64,000 nt of DNA from positions 62,001 through 126,000 of the forward strand of contig CADBCV010000002.1 of the NCBI GenBank assembly GCA_902793285.1, written 5' to 3'. Shown here piece by piece: positions 62,071 through 64,000 of this stretch. The translations under genes and the position numbers were made by a program. Under the pieces are notes generated by a model. It was not told where the DNA came from. It saw nothing but the letters and a program-made list of their open reading frames with translations, and searched no databases. This stretch comes from Oscillospiraceae bacterium (lineage in GTDB: Bacteria; Bacillota; Clostridia; Oscillospirales; Oscillospiraceae). Every line of letters begins with the position of its first letter. Position 1 is the first letter of the stretch.

Positions 62071-62106
62071 AATCGTCGATTTCTAAAAAGAATCGGCGAT
62101 TTTTTA
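62071..62106 (+). terminator. Displaced original tRNA-Pro terminator
   Basis: AATCGTCGATT pairs with AATCGGCGATT (62071-62081 with 62091-62101, one G-T), then TTTTATT. It was probably the tRNA's terminator before insertion. Confidence 0.65.
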
Positions 62107-62112
62107 TTCCTT

Positions 62113-62233
62113 GTAACTATTCAGTCTGTGTCATTCTGAGGAACTTTGTTCCGAAGAATCCCGTCGTTTTTCGCGTTATTCTACGAGATCCTTCACTTGC
62201 GTTCAGGATGACACGCTTGGACTGAATCGTTAC
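62113..62233. repeat. MITE-like repeat family 2, most complete copy
   Basis: Outer inverted arms GTAACTATTCAGTC and GACTGAATCGTTAC (13 of 14 pairs) enclose the GTCATTCTGA... core (62130-62212). Confidence 0.75.
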
Positions 62234-62344
62234 TATTCCTTTTGAAGCGGTTTATGCAATTATCCGGAGAGTTCTGACAAAAGTTCCAACACATTCGCGC
62301 CCCGCCCGCGCCCGGGCCGCCGCGCAAAAACCCCCGGCCCCGCA

Positions 62345-62374
62345 TTGACAGGGGGCGGCGGGCTATGCTATACT
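62345..62374 (+). promoter_or_regulatory. Promoter of the aldo/keto reductase
   Basis: TTGACA (62345-62350), 18 bp, TATACT (62369-62374), 60 nt before the ATG. Confidence 0.7.
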
Positions 62375-62433
62375 GTATTCTGACACAGCGTCAGATTTTG
62401 CATTCAAGCCCATTATACGAAGGAGGAAACACG

Positions 62434-63564
62434 ATGAAACCTGCGAAGAAACTCGGCTTCGGCCTCATGCGCCTTCCGCTGCTCGATCCGAACGACGACG
62501 CGAGCGTAGACGTCGAACAGGTCAAGCGGATGGTGGACCTTTTCATGAGCCGGGGCTTTACCTATTTTGACACCGCCATCATGTATAACGGCTTTGCCAG
62601 CCAGCGCGTTGCGAAGGAGGCCCTCGTGGACCGCTACCCCCGCGAGAGTTTCACCCTCGCCACAAAGCTGCACAGCGCCTTCTTCAACTCTCTCGAGGAT
62701 CGCGACAGGGTCTTCAACGAGCAGCTTGAACAGACCGGCGCGGGCTACTTCGACTTCTACCTCCTGCACGGCATTGAAGCCGGCAGCTACCCGAAGTATG
62801 AGAAGTATGACTGCTTCAACTGGCTTCTGGAGAAGAAGGCCCGGGGGCTTGTGAAGCACGCGGGCTTCTCTTTCCACGACACGCCCGAGCTTCTCGATGA
62901 GATCCTGACCAGGCACCCGGAGATGGAGTTCGTGCAGATCCAGCTCAACTATCTCGACTGGGAGAGCGAGTGGGTCCAGTCCCGCGCGGTGTACGAGACC
63001 GCGGTGAAACACGGCAAGCCCGTCGTCGTGATGGAACCTGTCAAGGGCGGCACGCTCGCAAAAGTCCCCGCCGCGGCGGAGGCGCTCATGAAGGCGGCGG
63101 AGCCGGCGCTCTCCATCCCGTCCTGGGCTATCCGCTTTGCCGCCACGCAGGAGAACGTGATGGTCGTCCTCTCCGGCATGAGCACCCTTGAGCAGATGCA
63201 GGACAACGTGAGCTATATGGAAAACTTCAAACCCCTTACCGAGGCGGAGATCGCCCTCACGCACAAGACCGCCGACATGATCAACGGCCAGATCGCCGTC
63301 CCCTGCACCGGCTGCTCCTACTGCACGGACGGCTGCCCCATGCAGATCCCCATCCCGAAGTACTTCTCGCTCTATAACGAGGACATGCGCGAGGATCTGG
63401 AGGAGAAGGGCTGGACCATCAATTTCACAAATTACGAAAACCTGACCCAGAGCTTCGGCAGGGCCGGCGACTGCATCGCCTGCGGCCAGTGCGAGGGGGT
63501 ATGTCCCCAGCACCTGCCCATCATCGCGCTCATGAAAAAGGTCTCCGCCCACTTCGACCACTGA
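62434..63564 (+). CDS. Aldo/keto reductase with C-terminal 4Fe-4S clusters
   Basis: 376 residues. The TIM barrel has the active-site region 'YFDTAIMYNGFASQRVAKEA', 'HSAFF' and 'YLLHGIEAG'. The C-terminus carries two Fe-S motifs: 'CTGCSYCTDGCPMQIP' near 314 and 'CIACGQCEGVCPQHLP' near 349. The type is common in Clostridia; ferredoxin-linked carbonyl or sugar reduction is inferred. AAGGAGG lies 9 nt before the ATG at 62434; a frame to 62365 lacks a ribosome site. Confidence 0.9.
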   Translation: MKPAKKLGFGLMRLPLLDPNDDASVDVEQVKRMVDLFMSRGFTYFDTAIMYNGFASQRVAKEALVDRYPRESFTLATKLHSAFFNSLEDRDRVFNEQLEQTGAGYFDFYLLHGIEAGSYPKYEKYDCFNWLLEKKARGLVKHAGFSFHDTPELLDEILTRHPEMEFVQIQLNYLDWESEWVQSRAVYETAVKHGKPVVVMEPVKGGTLAKVPAAAEALMKAAEPALSIPSWAIRFAATQENVMVVLSGMSTLEQMQDNVSYMENFKPLTEAEIALTHKTADMINGQIAVPCTGCSYCTDGCPMQIPIPKYFSLYNEDMREDLEEKGWTINFTNYENLTQSFGRAGDCIACGQCEGVCPQHLPIIALMKKVSAHFDH

Positions 63565-64000
63565 GACGGGGGAGAGAGAATGGCTTCCCCTTGAGGGGAA
63601 GAGACGGATATCCCGCCCGTCGTAGGGGCCGATGCCCTCATCGGCCCGAAGCCTGCGATTCGGCACAGGCGTACCGTGATGGATAAAAGTCACCCTGTCA
63701 CCGTAGGGGATGTTATCAACGAAAACTTCATGTCATTCTGAGGAGCGAAGCGACGAAGAATCCCGTAGACAACCGGGGGATCCTTCGCTTGCGCGAACAT
63801 TAGAGATTCTTTGCGGCTTGCTTAGAAGCTCTATGCCCTTCAGGAGGATGACATGTGAAGTTTACGGTGTTATAAGCTAGTAGGGGAGGGGCTTGCCCCT
63901 CCCGCGCGGCGGCCAAATCCAACACGCGAACAATGTACGGCGATTTCGTAATCATGCTGCGATTTCGCCGTACTTTGTTTTTTGATTGTTACAGTGTGCC
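63565..64000. other. Gene-free repeat cluster at the right end
   Basis: No gene seen in 436 bp. It contains a short hairpin (63584-63601) that could end the reductase mRNA, a palindrome GGGCCGATG/CATCGGCCC (63626-63647), a diverged family-2 repeat (63732-63852), a G/C palindrome (63881-63904) and the 'AATGTACGGC' palindrome (63932-63976), the last two as in 5010-5155. Confidence 0.7.
63732..63852. repeat. MITE-like repeat family 2, diverged copy 4
   Basis: Same GTCATTCTGA start and GGATGAC end, with a longer, different middle. Confidence 0.6.

Overview
The window is 64 kb of a GC-rich chromosome, probably from an anaerobic, spore-forming member of the Clostridia. An Oscillospiraceae-like gut bacterium fits best, but the genus cannot be fixed from sequence alone. 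The evidence is: the order remA-gmk-rpoZ-priA-def-fmt-rsmB-rlmN-prpC-prkC-rsgA-spoVM, which matches the Bacillus/Clostridia arrangement; a recognisable SpoVM peptide and a SPOCS/LysM protein; many 4Fe-4S proteins; and AGGAGG-type ribosome binding sites almost everywhere.

Region 1 (1-8.5 kb) holds sensing and regulatory genes: an EFR1-type ferredoxin/flavodoxin protein, a PAS-GGDEF-EAL protein whose GGDEF site is lost, an XRE/S24 repressor, two tandem cyclic-nucleotide-binding-domain proteins without a DNA-binding domain, a TetR regulator, and an ACT-domain gene coupled to a SNF2 helicase. Region 2 (8.7-24.7 kb) holds a large Fe-S flavoprotein fused in transcription to an orphan hypA; a ybaK-uvrA-recD2-comF run; mreB; ispD-ispF; a DUF3343/cysteine desulfurase-like pair; and cdaA-cdaR-rseC for c-di-AMP synthesis and envelope functions.

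Region 3 (24.8-38.5 kb) is the translation, cell-wall-signalling and sporulation block: yicC, remA, gmk, rpoZ, priA, def, fmt, rsmB, rlmN, PP2C phosphatase, PASTA kinase, rsgA, a 50-residue membrane peptide, spoVM and a SPOCS-LysM protein. Region 4 (38.5-46.1 kb) holds a secreted 5'-nucleotidase, an aldose epimerase-like enzyme, a DUF554 membrane protein, an AraC regulator, the proC-proB-proA operon and tRNA-Pro(CGG).

Region 5 (46.06-62.07 kb) is a 16-kb integrated element inserted in the 3' end of tRNA-Pro, bounded by a perfect 45-bp direct repeat. It is visibly more AT-rich than its flanks. It has a tyrosine integrase, a ribbon-helix-helix repressor, a HTH/excisionase-like protein, a primase-helicase, a small-terminase-like protein and a leftward late block with a 1299-residue tape measure protein, a portal and a minor capsid protein. 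I see no large terminase, major capsid protein, tail tube, baseplate or lysis gene, yet every reading frame is intact. It therefore looks like a phage satellite with an unusual cargo (packaging specificity, portal vertex and tail ruler) rather than an ordinary decayed prophage. This is the most interesting object in the window.

Region 6 (62.07-64 kb) holds the displaced terminator of the tRNA, an Fe-S aldo/keto reductase and a cluster of dispersed palindromic repeats. At least three families of small repeats (two of them MITE-like, with terminal inverted repeats) are scattered through the host part of the window.
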